DNA from: Streptomyces sp. HPF1205
Lineage (GTDB): Bacteria > Actinomycetota > Actinomycetes > Streptomycetales > Streptomycetaceae
NCBI RefSeq assembly: GCF_020400825.1
Contig: NZ_JAINVH010000011.1
Location: 1 to 64,000, forward strand
Direction of reading: 5' to 3'
Length of the DNA: 64,000 nucleotides
The translations under genes were made by a program, and so were the position numbers. This document shows, in pieces, positions 34,811 through 44,422 of this stretch. Positions within the stretch are counted from its first letter, which is position 1; each line of letters begins with the position of its first letter. Under the pieces are notes generated by a model. The model made no database searches. It was not told the origin of the DNA and saw only the letters and a program-made list of their open reading frames with translations.

Positions 34811-36316
34811 ATGACGTCCCGCAAAGGCCGTGCCCGTGCCAGTGACCTGTTCACCCCGCGCCGGACCGACCGGGCCACTCGCAAGGCATCCCGCCGGGCT
34901 CTGGCAGAAGCCACCGCGCGCGCCCGTGCCACCGCCGGACGCGACCGTACGGACGAGCCGGTGGTCATCGAAGCGGAGATGCCTGTACCGGTCTACCCCG
35001 CGTCGGGCCGGCCCGGGGCGGCCTCCGCCCGCGGCGGGCGGCTCAAGCTCCCCGCGCACCGGATGACCACCGCGGTCGCCTGCGGCGCGTATCCTTTCCT
35101 CGCCGAAGGCGGCCTGGGTGCCGAGGGCATCTACATCGGCCGAGACGTCCACGCCGAAGCCTCCTTCACCTTTGACCCGTTCTCCCTCTACGGGAAGCTG
35201 GAAGGGTTCACCAACCCCAACGTGCTGCTGGCCGGCGTGATCGGGCAGGGCAAGAGCGCCCTGGCGAAATCCTTCGCGCTGCGCTCGATCGCCCACGGCT
35301 ACCGCGTCTACGTCCCCTGCGACCCCAAAGGCGAGTGGACCCCGGTCGCCGCAGCCCTCGGCGGCACCACCATCGCCCTCGGCCCGGGCCTGCCCGGCAA
35401 ACTCAACCCCCTGGACGCCGCTCCCCGCCCGGACGGTACCGCCGAGAGCGACTGGGCGAGCGAGGTCCGCAAACGGCGCCTGCTGCTCCTGGGTTCATTG
35501 GCCCGGACTGTGCTGGGGCGGGACCTGCTGCCGATGGAGCACACGGCCCTCGATGTCGCCCTCGACACCGTCGTCACCGCCGCTGGCGCCACGCACCGGA
35601 CGCCGCTGCTCGGCGACATCGCCGGCGTCCTCAACAACCCCGCCCAGCTCGACGCCGCCGCCGGCACCGTCTCCGGCAGGCTCGGCGACGCCGCCCGCGA
35701 CGTCGCCCACGCCCTGCGGCGCCTGGTGCACGGGGACCTGACCGGCATGTTCGACGCCCCCACCACCGCCGTCTTCGACCCGCGCTCGCCGATGCTCACC
35801 ATCGACCTGTCCCACCTCGGAGGCTCCGGCGCCGACACCGCCCTGGTCCTGGCCATGACCTGCGCCTCCGCCTGGATGGAATCCGCACTCGCCGACCCCA
35901 GCGGCGGCAGGCGCTGGATCGTCTACGACGAAGCCTGGCGCCTGATGCGCCACGACGGCCTGCTGGAACGCATGCAGGCCCAGTGGAAACTCTCCCGAGG
36001 GCTCGGCATCGCCAACCTCATGGTCATCCACCGCCTGTCCGACCTGCTCACCGCCGGCGACGCCGGCTCCCGCGGACGCGCCCTTGCCGAAGGACTCCTC
36101 GCCGACTGCTCCACACGCATCATCTACCGCCAGGAGACCGACCAGCTCACCGCCTCCGCCGGACTCCTGGGACTGACCGGCGTCGAAACCCAGGCCATCT
36201 CCGCCCTCCAACGAGGACGCGGCCTGTGGAAAGTCGCAGGACGCTCCTTCGTGGTCCAGCACCTGCTGCACCCGCACGAAGCCCGGCTCTTCGACACGGA
36301 CGCCCGAATGCACTGA
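34811..36316 (+). CDS. VirB4/TraC-like conjugation ATPase
   Basis: The 501-residue protein has Walker A GVIGQGKSALAK (K148), Walker B RRWIVYDEAWRLM (D373/E374) and the conserved follow-up LSRGLGIANLMVIHRLSD typical of VirB4/TraC ATPases. It powers assembly of the channel and DNA transfer. The N-terminal 80 residues are basic and disordered; the usual VirB4 N-domain is on the separate SCO6880-like protein. ATG at 34811 has GAGGAGG upstream. It is the last core channel gene before the block of unknown genes. Confidence 0.9.
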   Translation: MTSRKGRARASDLFTPRRTDRATRKASRRALAEATARARATAGRDRTDEPVVIEAEMPVPVYPASGRPGAASARGGRLKLPAHRMTTAVACGAYPFLAEGGLGAEGIYIGRDVHAEASFTFDPFSLYGKLEGFTNPNVLLAGVIGQGKSALAKSFALRSIAHGYRVYVPCDPKGEWTPVAAALGGTTIALGPGLPGKLNPLDAAPRPDGTAESDWASEVRKRRLLLLGSLARTVLGRDLLPMEHTALDVALDTVVTAAGATHRTPLLGDIAGVLNNPAQLDAAAGTVSGRLGDAARDVAHALRRLVHGDLTGMFDAPTTAVFDPRSPMLTIDLSHLGGSGADTALVLAMTCASAWMESALADPSGGRRWIVYDEAWRLMRHDGLLERMQAQWKLSRGLGIANLMVIHRLSDLLTAGDAGSRGRALAEGLLADCSTRIIYRQETDQLTASAGLLGLTGVETQAISALQRGRGLWKVAGRSFVVQHLLHPHEARLFDTDARMH

Positions 36317-36420
36317 AACCCCCGCGAGTTCGCGAATAACGACGTGTTGATCCGCATTCGCCCGGAGCCACCGGCCGCACCACCCCGCCCTTCGCCCAGC
36401 CCCGCTACTTGGAGCAGCCC

Positions 36421-37464
36421 ATCTCCCGCATCACCCGCATCACCCTCACCGCGACCGCCTGCCTGGCCCTGGCCGCGACCGCCTGCTCCACCGCCGGCAC
36501 CCCGGCTCCGGACCGGGCCACCGCCACCTCCCACCCCTCACCGCGGCCCACCGCCACACCCGCCCTGGACCAGCAGGCCGCCCTGAACCTGATCCGCCGC
36601 TACTCCACCATCAACAACCAAGCCAACACCCACGACAACGCGCGTCTGCTGGACACCGTCGAGGACGGCCCGCTGTACGCGATGTCCCTCGGCGGGTACA
36701 AGCAGGACTCCGGGACCCGGGCCAGGAAGCGCACGCCGTACAAGCCCTGGTCCTACGATGCGGCCACCGCCCGCCTGTACATCCCGAAGTTCCTGCCCGG
36801 CACGAAGTGGTGGTTGGCCGCCGGCGTCACCGTCACCGGCACCAAGGATCAGAGCCTGGTCGTGTTCGCCCAGCAGCCTGACCGCAGCTGGCAGATGGTC
36901 CTCGCCCCCGACCTGGAGGGGATGTCCCTGCCGAAGATGGCGCTGGACGCCGACAGCTACGCCACCGCGGTCGCCGCCGACGGCAGCAGCCAGCCCGGCT
37001 TCGACGCCGGACGCCTGCGGGTGGGGATCACCGACAACTTCGCCACCGGCGGCAAGAACAGCGGACAGCAGTTCTTCACCCCCACCCCCGCCAGCAAGCG
37101 GCAAACGAGCATCCACGACAAGGACACCCGCCGCCTCGGCGCAAAGGGCACCACCGTCTTCGCCCCCGCCAACAACCCCTGGACCGATGCGTACGGGCTG
37201 AAGACCGCCGGCGGCGGAGCGCTGGTGCTGTTCGCCCACACCCACACCCAGACCGACACCGTCCATCCGGGCTGGCAGATCACCGCAGGACCGGACGCCC
37301 GGGCGTGGCTGGGCACCACGCCCCGGCAGTCGGTCACCTACACCTTCGTGTGCAACGACGCCGCCCTCATCCCTACACCGGCCGCCAAGGCGCAACTGCT
37401 GGGCTACGGCTGCGAACTGACCGGCGCCGACGGACCACCCGCCGCCCGCATGCTCGCCCTGTAA
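36421..37464 (+). CDS. Lipoprotein of unknown function (ATC start)
   Basis: The 347-residue protein has a lipoprotein-type signal: basic N-region, TLTATACLALAATACS with the lipid cysteine near residue 19, and a Thr/Pro-rich stalk. The body is beta-rich (LYIPKFLPGTKWWLAAGVTV, SLVVFAQQPDRSWQMVL). It should sit on the outer face of the membrane. GGAG at 36411-36414 stands 6 nt before ATC at 36421. TTG at 36409 would overlap this ribosome site and has none of its own, so ATC is the better start. A role in mating-pair contact or exclusion is possible but not shown. Confidence 0.65.
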   Translation: MSRITRITLTATACLALAATACSTAGTPAPDRATATSHPSPRPTATPALDQQAALNLIRRYSTINNQANTHDNARLLDTVEDGPLYAMSLGGYKQDSGTRARKRTPYKPWSYDAATARLYIPKFLPGTKWWLAAGVTVTGTKDQSLVVFAQQPDRSWQMVLAPDLEGMSLPKMALDADSYATAVAADGSSQPGFDAGRLRVGITDNFATGGKNSGQQFFTPTPASKRQTSIHDKDTRRLGAKGTTVFAPANNPWTDAYGLKTAGGGALVLFAHTHTQTDTVHPGWQITAGPDARAWLGTTPRQSVTYTFVCNDAALIPTPAAKAQLLGYGCELTGADGPPAARMLAL

Positions 37465-37500
37465 ACCCCCCGCCTGCGCACTATCCGAAGGGCCAGAGCC

Positions 37501-38010
37501 CTGTTCCCCAACCCCGACTTCGAGCTGTACGACAACACCGGCCGCACCACCGGACAATTCCACGCCCACACCACCAACACCCCCACCACCGGTGACCTGC
37601 GCCGCTGGGCCACCACAGACGCCCAGCCGCTGATCGACACCGCCGGGCCGGCACCGTCCGGGGACAGCATCGCGGCCTGGACCGACCTCCTGATGCGGGC
37701 AAGCACCGAATCCCAGTTCCACGGCATCGCCGCCTGGGTCCTCGACAGCGACCAGGGCGCCGTCGACCAGCTGCACCTGTTCCTGGAAGCCGCCGCCACC
37801 TGGCACGAGGACCGCGGAGACGAGGCCACCGCCGGCGAGTACCGCGCCCTGGCCACCGGTCTGGAAGCCCTGGCCGACGACATGGTCCGCCTCACCGAAC
37901 AGCGCCTGCACACGGCTCACCGCAGCGCGACCGCGCCCCCGAGGGCACCGCACGGCGGGCCGCCGGCACCGCCCGGGCCACCGGCACCGTCGAAGCCGCC
38001 GCGCCGCTGA
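37501..38010 (+). CDS. Protein of unknown function (CTG start)
   Basis: The 169-residue acidic protein has several amphipathic helices (GIAAWVLDSDQGAVDQLHLF, EYRALATGLEALADDMVRL) and a proline-rich tail. The first standard start, ATG at 37693, would drop the first 64 residues and lacks a ribosome site. GAAGGG at 37487-37492 lies 8 nt before CTG at 37501. I do not recognise a family. It is the second of the 16-kb run of unknown genes between the VirB4- and VirD4-like genes. Confidence 0.55.
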   Translation: MFPNPDFELYDNTGRTTGQFHAHTTNTPTTGDLRRWATTDAQPLIDTAGPAPSGDSIAAWTDLLMRASTESQFHGIAAWVLDSDQGAVDQLHLFLEAAATWHEDRGDEATAGEYRALATGLEALADDMVRLTEQRLHTAHRSATAPPRAPHGGPPAPPGPPAPSKPPRR

Positions 38011-38045
38011 ACCAGCCCGCCACGACCAGCACGGAGGTCTCCCGC

Positions 38046-38792
38046 ATATCCGACGTCACCGTCGTCATCGCCACCCGGCTGCGCCCCGAACGCCTGGACT
38101 ACCTGACCGAACTGCACGCCAGCCTCGCCGCCCAGGATGCCGACTGGGAAGCCGTCCTCGCCCTCGACGGCGCCGACCCCGGGAGACTGCCCGAACCCGT
38201 AGCCGCCGACGCCCGTGTCCGCGTGCTCGCCCTGCCCCGACCGGTCGGCGCCGCCTGCGCCCGCAACCTCGCCGTCAACGAAGTCCGTACCGAGTTCATG
38301 ACCTGGGCCGATGACGACGATCTTCTCCCCCCGTTCAGCCTGAGCAGTCGGCTGCACCATCTGAAGAACACCGGGCTGGGGTGGGTCGCCGGCTACAGCG
38401 CCGATCTCTTCCCCGACGGGTCGACGAGGGTGTGGCGGTGCCCGACACCGCCGGGCCGGCACGAGCCCGGGCAGGTGTGGACCTACTGGCCCAGCCCGCA
38501 CCACACCATCCCGATCGGCCCGACCACCATCCTGGCCCCCACCCGGTTGTGGTCCGCGATCGGCGGCATGGGTGGCCTCGTCCAGGGCGAGGACTACCTC
38601 GCCCTGAAGATCACCAGCCTCGCCCCCGGGGAGCTGCTCCCGCAGGTCGTCTACCACTACCGCAAGCACGACGCCCAGCTCACCCGGCAGCCGGACTACG
38701 ACAACTTGGAGGACCAGGCGCGGGTCTTCGCCTGGAGGTCAGGAAACGACTTGGCCTCCGCCCTGGCACTCCAGCCCGGCACCGGCCGGTAA
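38046..38792 (+). CDS. Family 2-type glycosyltransferase (ATA start)
   Basis: The 248-residue protein starts VTVVIATRLRPERLDYLTEL, then GAACARNLAV and TWADDDDLLPP. These are the nucleotide-sugar fold, the RN pair and the DXD-type metal site of GT-A glycosyltransferases. A later GLVQGEDYLAL supplies the ED motif. The sugar and acceptor are unknown. GTG at 38223 would remove the whole first beta strand. GGAGG (38033-38037) lies 8 nt before ATA at 38046, three codons before the fold begins, and no ATG, GTG or TTG is available. ATA is therefore the proposed start. Confidence 0.75.
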   Translation: MSDVTVVIATRLRPERLDYLTELHASLAAQDADWEAVLALDGADPGRLPEPVAADARVRVLALPRPVGAACARNLAVNEVRTEFMTWADDDDLLPPFSLSSRLHHLKNTGLGWVAGYSADLFPDGSTRVWRCPTPPGRHEPGQVWTYWPSPHHTIPIGPTTILAPTRLWSAIGGMGGLVQGEDYLALKITSLAPGELLPQVVYHYRKHDAQLTRQPDYDNLEDQARVFAWRSGNDLASALALQPGTGR

Positions 38793-38796
38793 CCGC

Positions 38797-39309
38797 CTGA
38801 CCGGTCCCGCCGAGCGGCGCACGCTCGGCTGCCTCGCCCAGCAGCTCGCAGAGTTCGTCGACGCGATTCCCCAGGATCCGTCGCAGGTCGCTCTGGCCGC
38901 GGCCGGCGCTCACCTCGCCCGGCCAAGCCAACACGCCGGGCGCGCTGCGGCCTGGATCACCTGCTCCCTCACCGGCGCCGAGCCGGTTCCGCTCCGGCAG
39001 CGCGAGGACATCGAGCGCCTCGCCCGCGCGATGGTGGCGATGGCCGACGCCCGGCGGGACCTCACCGAGGCCCTGGCTCACGTGGCGCACGGCCATCGCG
39101 CCGCGGCACTACCTGGCGTCGAGCACACTCGCCTGCGGGGCGATGAGGCCGCGTCCTTGGCCATCGCGGCCGACTTCTCCCACCGGGGCCGCGGTCGACT
39201 CGAACAGGCCGCCTCGGCCCTGAGTGTGCGGGCCGAGTCTGGCCTGCGCGGTCCCGTTGAAGCTGCCCCGGCATCTGTTCCGCTCGCGCGTACGCGCCGT
39301 CGCCCGTGA
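38797..39309 (+). CDS. Helical protein of unknown function (probable CTG start)
   Basis: The 170-residue alanine-rich protein consists mainly of helices (TLGCLAQQLAEFVDAIPQ, DIERLARAMVAMADARRDL, RRGRGRLEQAASAL-like segment). The standard start at 39031 would drop 78 residues that have the same codon bias. CTG at 38797 is five bases after the previous stop; no clear ribosome site is seen, so coupling to the glycosyltransferase gene is likely. Its stop overlaps GTG at 39306. No family is recognised. Confidence 0.5.
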   Translation: MTGPAERRTLGCLAQQLAEFVDAIPQDPSQVALAAAGAHLARPSQHAGRAAAWITCSLTGAEPVPLRQREDIERLARAMVAMADARRDLTEALAHVAHGHRAAALPGVEHTRLRGDEAASLAIAADFSHRGRGRLEQAASALSVRAESGLRGPVEAAPASVPLARTRRRP

Positions 39310-39347
39310 CCCCCACATCCCCTTCCATGGACAGGAGAACCACCTCG

Positions 39348-39902
39348 ATCGCCCCCGGCACACCCTCCCCCACAGCCTCCGACACACCTGGCGCGCCCGC
39401 TGACCTGCTGTCCACGCTCGCCGCCGCGCTGGCCGAGCGGCTTCCCGGCGGCTGGACCAGCTCGGACCTCGACTGGCACGACCAAGCCGAGCGCCGGAAG
39501 GTAACGGACTTCTTGTGGGACCTCGCCGCCATGGACCACGTGGTCTTCACCTACCACCTGGCCCGTGGGGCGCTGCTGACCGCCGGCGCCTTCACCCAGC
39601 TCCTGGTCATCGACCGTCCCACGCGGCCGGGCCAGTTCTTCGTCGGCGCGCTGACCCCGCTGGGCCTCGACATCGCCGGCCGCGAGGTACCCCTGACCCC
39701 GCACGGCATCGCCGTCCCCCGCCATCCGGCCAGGGCCGCGTACGCGGTCGCCTCCCGGCTGCTGCCCGCCTACTACACCGCCCGCCACGCCCTGCTGTCC
39801 CTGCCCCCGCCGCCGGCCTACCGCCCCGGATCCCGCACCGCGGACCGGCCGCCGCTTGCGACGGCCACTGCCACTGCCACCGTCCAGGGTGCGCGCCGAT
39901 GA
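39348..39902 (+). CDS. Protein of unknown function sharing a domain with the gene at 40693 (probable ATC start)
   Basis: This gene encodes a 184-residue protein. Residues about 30-150 (AERLPGGWTSSDLDWHDQAE, LLVIDRPTRPGQFFVGAL, ASRLLPAYYTARHALL) resemble a stretch of the 408-residue protein at 40693 (LPGAWQTRTEV, LLMVDKPNNVGELLIGA, TSRLLPAYRQAVYHRR), so they share a domain. GTG at 39306 and ATG at 39327 lack ribosome sites; AGGAGA (39333-39338) stands 9 nt before ATC at 39348. The stop overlaps the DUF317 gene (ATGA). Function unknown. Confidence 0.55.
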   Translation: MAPGTPSPTASDTPGAPADLLSTLAAALAERLPGGWTSSDLDWHDQAERRKVTDFLWDLAAMDHVVFTYHLARGALLTAGAFTQLLVIDRPTRPGQFFVGALTPLGLDIAGREVPLTPHGIAVPRHPARAAYAVASRLLPAYYTARHALLSLPPPPAYRPGSRTADRPPLATATATATVQGARR

Positions 39903-40696
39903 CCGAACCCGCCGCCGTCGCCCTCGCGCCGCGCTTCCTGGCCGCCAGCACCCGCGACCGCCACCACCGGCACCTGGCTGCCCTTGCCGGCACCGCGGCG
40001 TGGACGATGGAGCAAGCCTCGTTCACCACCACCGCGACCAGCACGTGCGGGCACGTGACCCTGCACGCCGACCGCACCGCCAGCAACAACGAAGCGCACC
40101 TCTTCCTCCACGCCCGCACCCGCCCCGGCGCCGCGTCCCGGTGGAGCGTCACCCTGGGCGGTGAGCTGCCGGTGGAGTTCCTCGCCTCGATGACGACGGT
40201 GCTGACCGCCGAACTGCTGCGCGACCCTGACTACATCCTGTACGGCCTGCCGCAAGACGGGCGCCCATTCACTCTGGAGGCACCCGACTGGGATGCCTGG
40301 CAGTACCACGACGACCGTGGCCTGCTGGAGTGGCGCACCCGCCACGGGGGCAGCAAGGCCGCGGCCATCATGCGGGGCCGTGAGTCGAGCGCTCCGCCTC
40401 TGGCCGGGGGAGAGAACACCTTCGTGATGGCCGCCGCCACGGTCCCCTGGGCCGGCAGGCCGGAGGTGCTGTGGTGGGCGGCGTTCAGCCACGGCACCCC
40501 TCCGGCCGTCGTGGGAACGTTCATCAACGACCTGCTGTCCCCCGAGCCGGTCGTCCGCACGGCGAGAGATCTGCCGCGCCCGGAGCTGCTGCCCCTGCTC
40601 GACATCAGCCCGCTCACCACACCGGCGCGGCCGGCACCCCCCGTTCCGCGGGGCGGACGGGATCCGGGCCCGGGCCGGCGGCGGGAGGGCCGATGA
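39899..40696 (+). CDS. DUF317-domain protein
   Basis: The 265-residue protein has DUF317 features: LAPRFLAAS near the start, a beta-rich core, and LWWAAFSHGTPPAVVGTFINDLL with PEPVVRTARDL near the end. ATG at 39899 overlaps the upstream stop and its own stop overlaps the next ATG, so three genes are chained. The family is of unknown function and is found in streptomycetes. This copy is the most diverged of the five in the window. Confidence 0.75.
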   Translation: MTEPAAVALAPRFLAASTRDRHHRHLAALAGTAAWTMEQASFTTTATSTCGHVTLHADRTASNNEAHLFLHARTRPGAASRWSVTLGGELPVEFLASMTTVLTAELLRDPDYILYGLPQDGRPFTLEAPDWDAWQYHDDRGLLEWRTRHGGSKAAAIMRGRESSAPPLAGGENTFVMAAATVPWAGRPEVLWWAAFSHGTPPAVVGTFINDLLSPEPVVRTARDLPRPELLPLLDISPLTTPARPAPPVPRGGRDPGPGRRREGR

Positions 40697-41919
40697 CCCG
40701 CACGGCACTGCCCGCGGGCACCCAGATCACCTTGATGTTCAGCTCGGTCACCGGGATCGTGGCGATCGCAAGCGGGACCCGCTACCGCCAGGCGCACGAT
40801 CTCCTTGATTCCGCCGGCTTCGACCGCCGCGAGGACGGCACCGGTGTGCTGACCACCGCGGACACTGACACCGCACGGCTCGCGCTGACCGCCCTGACCC
40901 GCCTGGCCGCCGACCGACAGATCACCCTGAACGCCGGCACCCGCCCATGGCTGGGCGACACCGCCCAGAAGATCGCCGCGCTGCTGCCGGGAGCCTGGCA
41001 GACCCGGACCGAGGTCTACTGCCTGCCCGTGTGGCAGCAGGACCTGGCCGCATGGCTGTGGGACGACGGCGACCTCATCAGCGCCGTCCGCAATCAGCGC
41101 ATCCCCTACGGTGTGGTGCTCGCCGACGGCAGCGGCACCGAACTGCTGATGGTGGACAAGCCCAACAACGTAGGTGAACTTCTCATCGGGGCGTTCGCCC
41201 GCGCCGAGCTGGACGGCCCTTTCGCCGACGACTCCGCCGCTCCGAACTCGATCACCACCAGCACGCAGCCGGGCCCGACCGCCGAGGCGATCACGTCCCG
41301 GCTGCTGCCCGCCTACCGCCAGGCCGTCTACCACCGCCGCGTGAAGGAGGTCGCCGTCCGCCTGGACCACGCCCTGTCCGCCGAGTCCGCCCGCTCCTTG
41401 GTTCGCAGCACCTGGCCGCCCGACGACGGCACCGGAATCGGCACGAGCATCCTCGCCCGGGTCCAACTTGCTCACCAGGAGGCGCTGTGGGACGACTTCC
41501 GCTCCTTCCTCCTGCACGGCCCCCACCTCCTGGACCACCTGAAAGGCATCGCCCCACAGCCGGGCACGCCCACCGGACACGGCGAAGACGAGGAAGCCGT
41601 CCTGGCCCGTCTGCACGAGGCACTGCGGCACGGCCAGAGCGCGGCCGGCCAATGGGCTGTCGCGGTGGAGCGCCTGCGCGAAGCCGACAGCTCCGCGACC
41701 GGGCCAACCTATGCCGAAGCGGTCGCGGCCCGGACCGCGAGCGCGCAGCCGGCGCTGCGCGCCTGGCTGAAGCACGGACCGGTGCTGGTCACCCTCGCCC
41801 GCCGCCACCCGCCCGCCGATACCGCCCCGCACGCCACCCAGGCCCCTGCTTCCCGGCCAGCGCTCCCCCCGGGCGCTCCCGTCTCCCCGCCCGGCAAGCG
41901 CCGCGGCACGACCTCCTGA
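40693..41919 (+). CDS. Two-module protein of unknown function
   Basis: The 408-residue protein's residues 1-80 (ITLMFSSVTGIVAIASG, HDLLDSAGFDRR, DRQITLNAGTRPWLG) belong to a small module also seen in the genes at 47463, 48323, 52542 and 56962. Residues about 85-215 match the protein at 39348. The rest is helical. ATG at 40693 overlaps the DUF317 stop. The mix of repeated modules points to a set of interacting proteins in the unknown block. No function can be given. Confidence 0.6.
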   Translation: MTRTALPAGTQITLMFSSVTGIVAIASGTRYRQAHDLLDSAGFDRREDGTGVLTTADTDTARLALTALTRLAADRQITLNAGTRPWLGDTAQKIAALLPGAWQTRTEVYCLPVWQQDLAAWLWDDGDLISAVRNQRIPYGVVLADGSGTELLMVDKPNNVGELLIGAFARAELDGPFADDSAAPNSITTSTQPGPTAEAITSRLLPAYRQAVYHRRVKEVAVRLDHALSAESARSLVRSTWPPDDGTGIGTSILARVQLAHQEALWDDFRSFLLHGPHLLDHLKGIAPQPGTPTGHGEDEEAVLARLHEALRHGQSAAGQWAVAVERLREADSSATGPTYAEAVAARTASAQPALRAWLKHGPVLVTLARRHPPADTAPHATQAPASRPALPPGAPVSPPGKRRGTTS

Positions 41920-41947
41920 CCCCCTTCGCCACCGATTCGAGGATCTG

Positions 41948-43138
41948 ATTCCCACCGACCCGCCACTGCCACCACCCGATGCCGACGTGCTGCTGGACCA
42001 CCTCGCCGGCTTCCGCCTGCGCTACCACGCCGAACACCTGGCCTGCGCCACCACGCTGCGCCAACTGTCCAGAGTGTTCGGGGAGATCGCCGACCCGGAA
42101 GCTGCCCGGCATGCCGTCGAGCACCGCAACCGCCAGGTGGCCGACGCCTTTACCACCCGCCTGCTCCCCCACACCGGTGACCTGCTCGACCTGGCACGCA
42201 GCGGGCTTGCCATGATGCCTCCCGCCCCGCACCACGCCGCGTGGCGGCTGCTGCTTGACGACCTGGACCACGCCACCGACCGCATCCACCACCACCTCAA
42301 GACCGACGTTGTCGGCCGGGGCGGCGACCGGTGCCGTGCCGATGCCCAGGTGTGGCCGTATCTGACCACCTGGGCCGAGCACGCGCTGACCGTCCGCGAC
42401 CTGGCCGCCCAGCACCGCGCCGCCCACATCCCGGTGCTGCTCGCCGCCGAGCAGGAACGCCTGACGGCGCTCGCCCTCGACGCCCGCACCTGCGGGCAGC
42501 TGGAGCCGTTCGAGTCCTGGTACGACGCGGCCGGCCGCCGCATCACCCTGGCCTACCTGATCGAGGACGACGACTCCACCATCCTGGTCCTGGCCGGGGA
42601 CGTCGCCGGCGAGCAGATGACGGTGCTCGGCCAGTACGACAACGAATACGGAGCCGGCCGCTGCAGCCCGCCGCCCGTGCCGACCGGCGTGCTGCGCCCC
42701 GATGCTCCCTGGGGCCCAGAGCGGGCTGTGCCGGACAGCGACCTCGGCGTCCTCATCCAGGGCGTCATCGACTCCCATCACAGTGGGGACGTGGCCGCAG
42801 CCATCGCCGCCGCCGTCGAGACCGACAGCCGCGACCGCGGTCCCCTGCCGATGCTGGACGACTTCCTCCGGGTGTGTGCAGAGTTCGCCGACGCCCTCGA
42901 CACCCCCCAAGGCCACAAGACCGCCACCCGCCTGAACGTGCTGGCCGCCCACGTCCACGCCATCACCCGGGAACTGCGCGCCGCAGGCGAAGAACTCGGG
43001 AAACACGTCGCGGTCCTACCCCCGCAGCGCGTACCGCACCCGCGGCACATCCCCGCGCCACCCGGGCCAGCCCCGGACACGGCCTTGCCTCCCGGCCGTC
43101 TCAGCGCCCCAGCCGTCCCCAGCGCCCGCACGAAGTGA
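41948..43138 (+). CDS. Large helical protein of unknown function (probable ATT start)
   Basis: The 396-residue protein is mostly helical with many histidines and aspartates (RYHAEHLACATTLRQLSRVF, TDRIHHHLKTDVV), a segment TLAYLIEDDDSTILVLAGDV that may be a strand pair, and a proline tail. GTG at 41987 has no ribosome site. GAGGA (41939-41943) lies 4 nt before ATT at 41948, which adds MPTDPPLPPPDAD. The spacing is short, so the start is less sure than others. Its stop overlaps the MFS gene (GTGA). Confidence 0.55.
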   Translation: MPTDPPLPPPDADVLLDHLAGFRLRYHAEHLACATTLRQLSRVFGEIADPEAARHAVEHRNRQVADAFTTRLLPHTGDLLDLARSGLAMMPPAPHHAAWRLLLDDLDHATDRIHHHLKTDVVGRGGDRCRADAQVWPYLTTWAEHALTVRDLAAQHRAAHIPVLLAAEQERLTALALDARTCGQLEPFESWYDAAGRRITLAYLIEDDDSTILVLAGDVAGEQMTVLGQYDNEYGAGRCSPPPVPTGVLRPDAPWGPERAVPDSDLGVLIQGVIDSHHSGDVAAAIAAAVETDSRDRGPLPMLDDFLRVCAEFADALDTPQGHKTATRLNVLAAHVHAITRELRAAGEELGKHVAVLPPQRVPHPRHIPAPPGPAPDTALPPGRLSAPAVPSARTK

Positions 43139-44394
43139 CCTCCACGCCTCGCTCCTCCTCCCGGCCGGCACCGGCCGGGAACCGTCGAGATCACCTAACG
43201 GAGCGGGAACCACCTTCCGCCGACCGTCCGAGTGCCGCGGCTGTCCTGCGCTGCTGGCACGTCGCGCGCCTGCTGGCCGGAACGCTGGCTGGACGCCTCC
43301 CCACCAGCATGGCGCCGCTGGCGATCCTGCTCCTGGTCCAGGACGAGGGGGGAACGCTCGCCCTGGGCGGAGCATTGTGCGCGCTCTACGGTCTCGCCTC
43401 CGCCCTCGGGCAGCCGCTGCTCGGCCGCCTGGTCGACCGGCACGGCCAGACCCTCATCACCGGCACCGTGGTCGCCCTGACCACCACCGCGCTGCTGGCG
43501 CTCGCCTTCACCCGCCCCGCCGGTCATCCGGCAGCCGCGACCGTCCTGACCGTTGCGGCCGGTGTGACCACGCCTCCGCTGGAGGCGGGCCTGCGCGCCC
43601 TGTGGCCGTCCGTCCTGCCCGACTCCGCCCAGCAGTGTGCCGCGCTGGCGATCGATACCGGCAGCCAGGGCCTGATCTACATCGCCGGCCCGCCCCTGAC
43701 CGCCATCTTCGCCCACGCCTTCAACCCCGAAACCGCCCTGGCCACCGCGGCGCTGACCGGCGTGGCCGGTGCCACGATCGTGCTCACCGCACCCCCGTCT
43801 CGCGCCTGGCGGCCGGCCAGGCTCCGCTCTTCACTGCTCGGACCCCTGCGTCATCCGGCCCTGCTCCGGCTGTTCACCGCGCTGAGCGGCATCGGCTTCG
43901 CACTCGGCGCCCTGACCGTCTGGTCCGTCGAAGCCGCCGGCCGCCAGCACACCCCCTGGCTGGCCGGTGCCGTGCCTGCGGCGCTGTCCGCCGGGAGTGT
44001 CACGGCAGGGCTCCTGCTCACGCACCGTCCCCGGACAGGGCCGCTGTCTCGCCAGCTTCTCGGCGCCTGTGCGGCGTTCACCGCAAGCTGGCTGCCGCTG
44101 ATCACCGAACCCGCGCCCGTGGCCGCCGTCGTGACCGTGCTCCTTCCCGGAGCGTTCCTCACCCCGCTGATCACCAGCGCCTTCCTCACCACCGAAACCC
44201 TCGCCCCGCCCGGCATGGTCACCGAGGCGTATGCGTGGCTGATCGCCACCGTCGGCACCGGCCAGGCCGCCGGCACCGCCCTGGCCGGACTCACCACCGC
44301 GCACCCCCTCGTCCTCGCCGCACTCCCAGCACTTGGCGGCACGGCGGCCCTGGCTCTACTCCTGACCGCCCGCAGCCGCCACGACCACACCTGA
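43135..44394 (+). CDS. MFS transporter
   Basis: The 419-residue protein has about 12 hydrophobic segments and the MFS loop motif between helices 2 and 3 (GQPLLGRLVDRHGQT near 100-114). Helix 1 region reads ARLLAGTLAGRLPTSMAPLA. GTG at 43135 overlaps the upstream stop; earlier frame is shadow. It is not closely like the MFS protein at 20086. An exporter inside a transfer operon is unusual; with the glycosyltransferase nearby, export of a sugar-bearing compound is one guess. Confidence 0.8.
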   Translation: MTSTPRSSSRPAPAGNRRDHLTEREPPSADRPSAAAVLRCWHVARLLAGTLAGRLPTSMAPLAILLLVQDEGGTLALGGALCALYGLASALGQPLLGRLVDRHGQTLITGTVVALTTTALLALAFTRPAGHPAAATVLTVAAGVTTPPLEAGLRALWPSVLPDSAQQCAALAIDTGSQGLIYIAGPPLTAIFAHAFNPETALATAALTGVAGATIVLTAPPSRAWRPARLRSSLLGPLRHPALLRLFTALSGIGFALGALTVWSVEAAGRQHTPWLAGAVPAALSAGSVTAGLLLTHRPRTGPLSRQLLGACAAFTASWLPLITEPAPVAAVVTVLLPGAFLTPLITSAFLTTETLAPPGMVTEAYAWLIATVGTGQAAGTALAGLTTAHPLVLAALPALGGTAALALLLTARSRHDHT

Positions 44395-44422
44395 ACCACC
44401 CGCCTCCGAAGGAGAATCCAAC

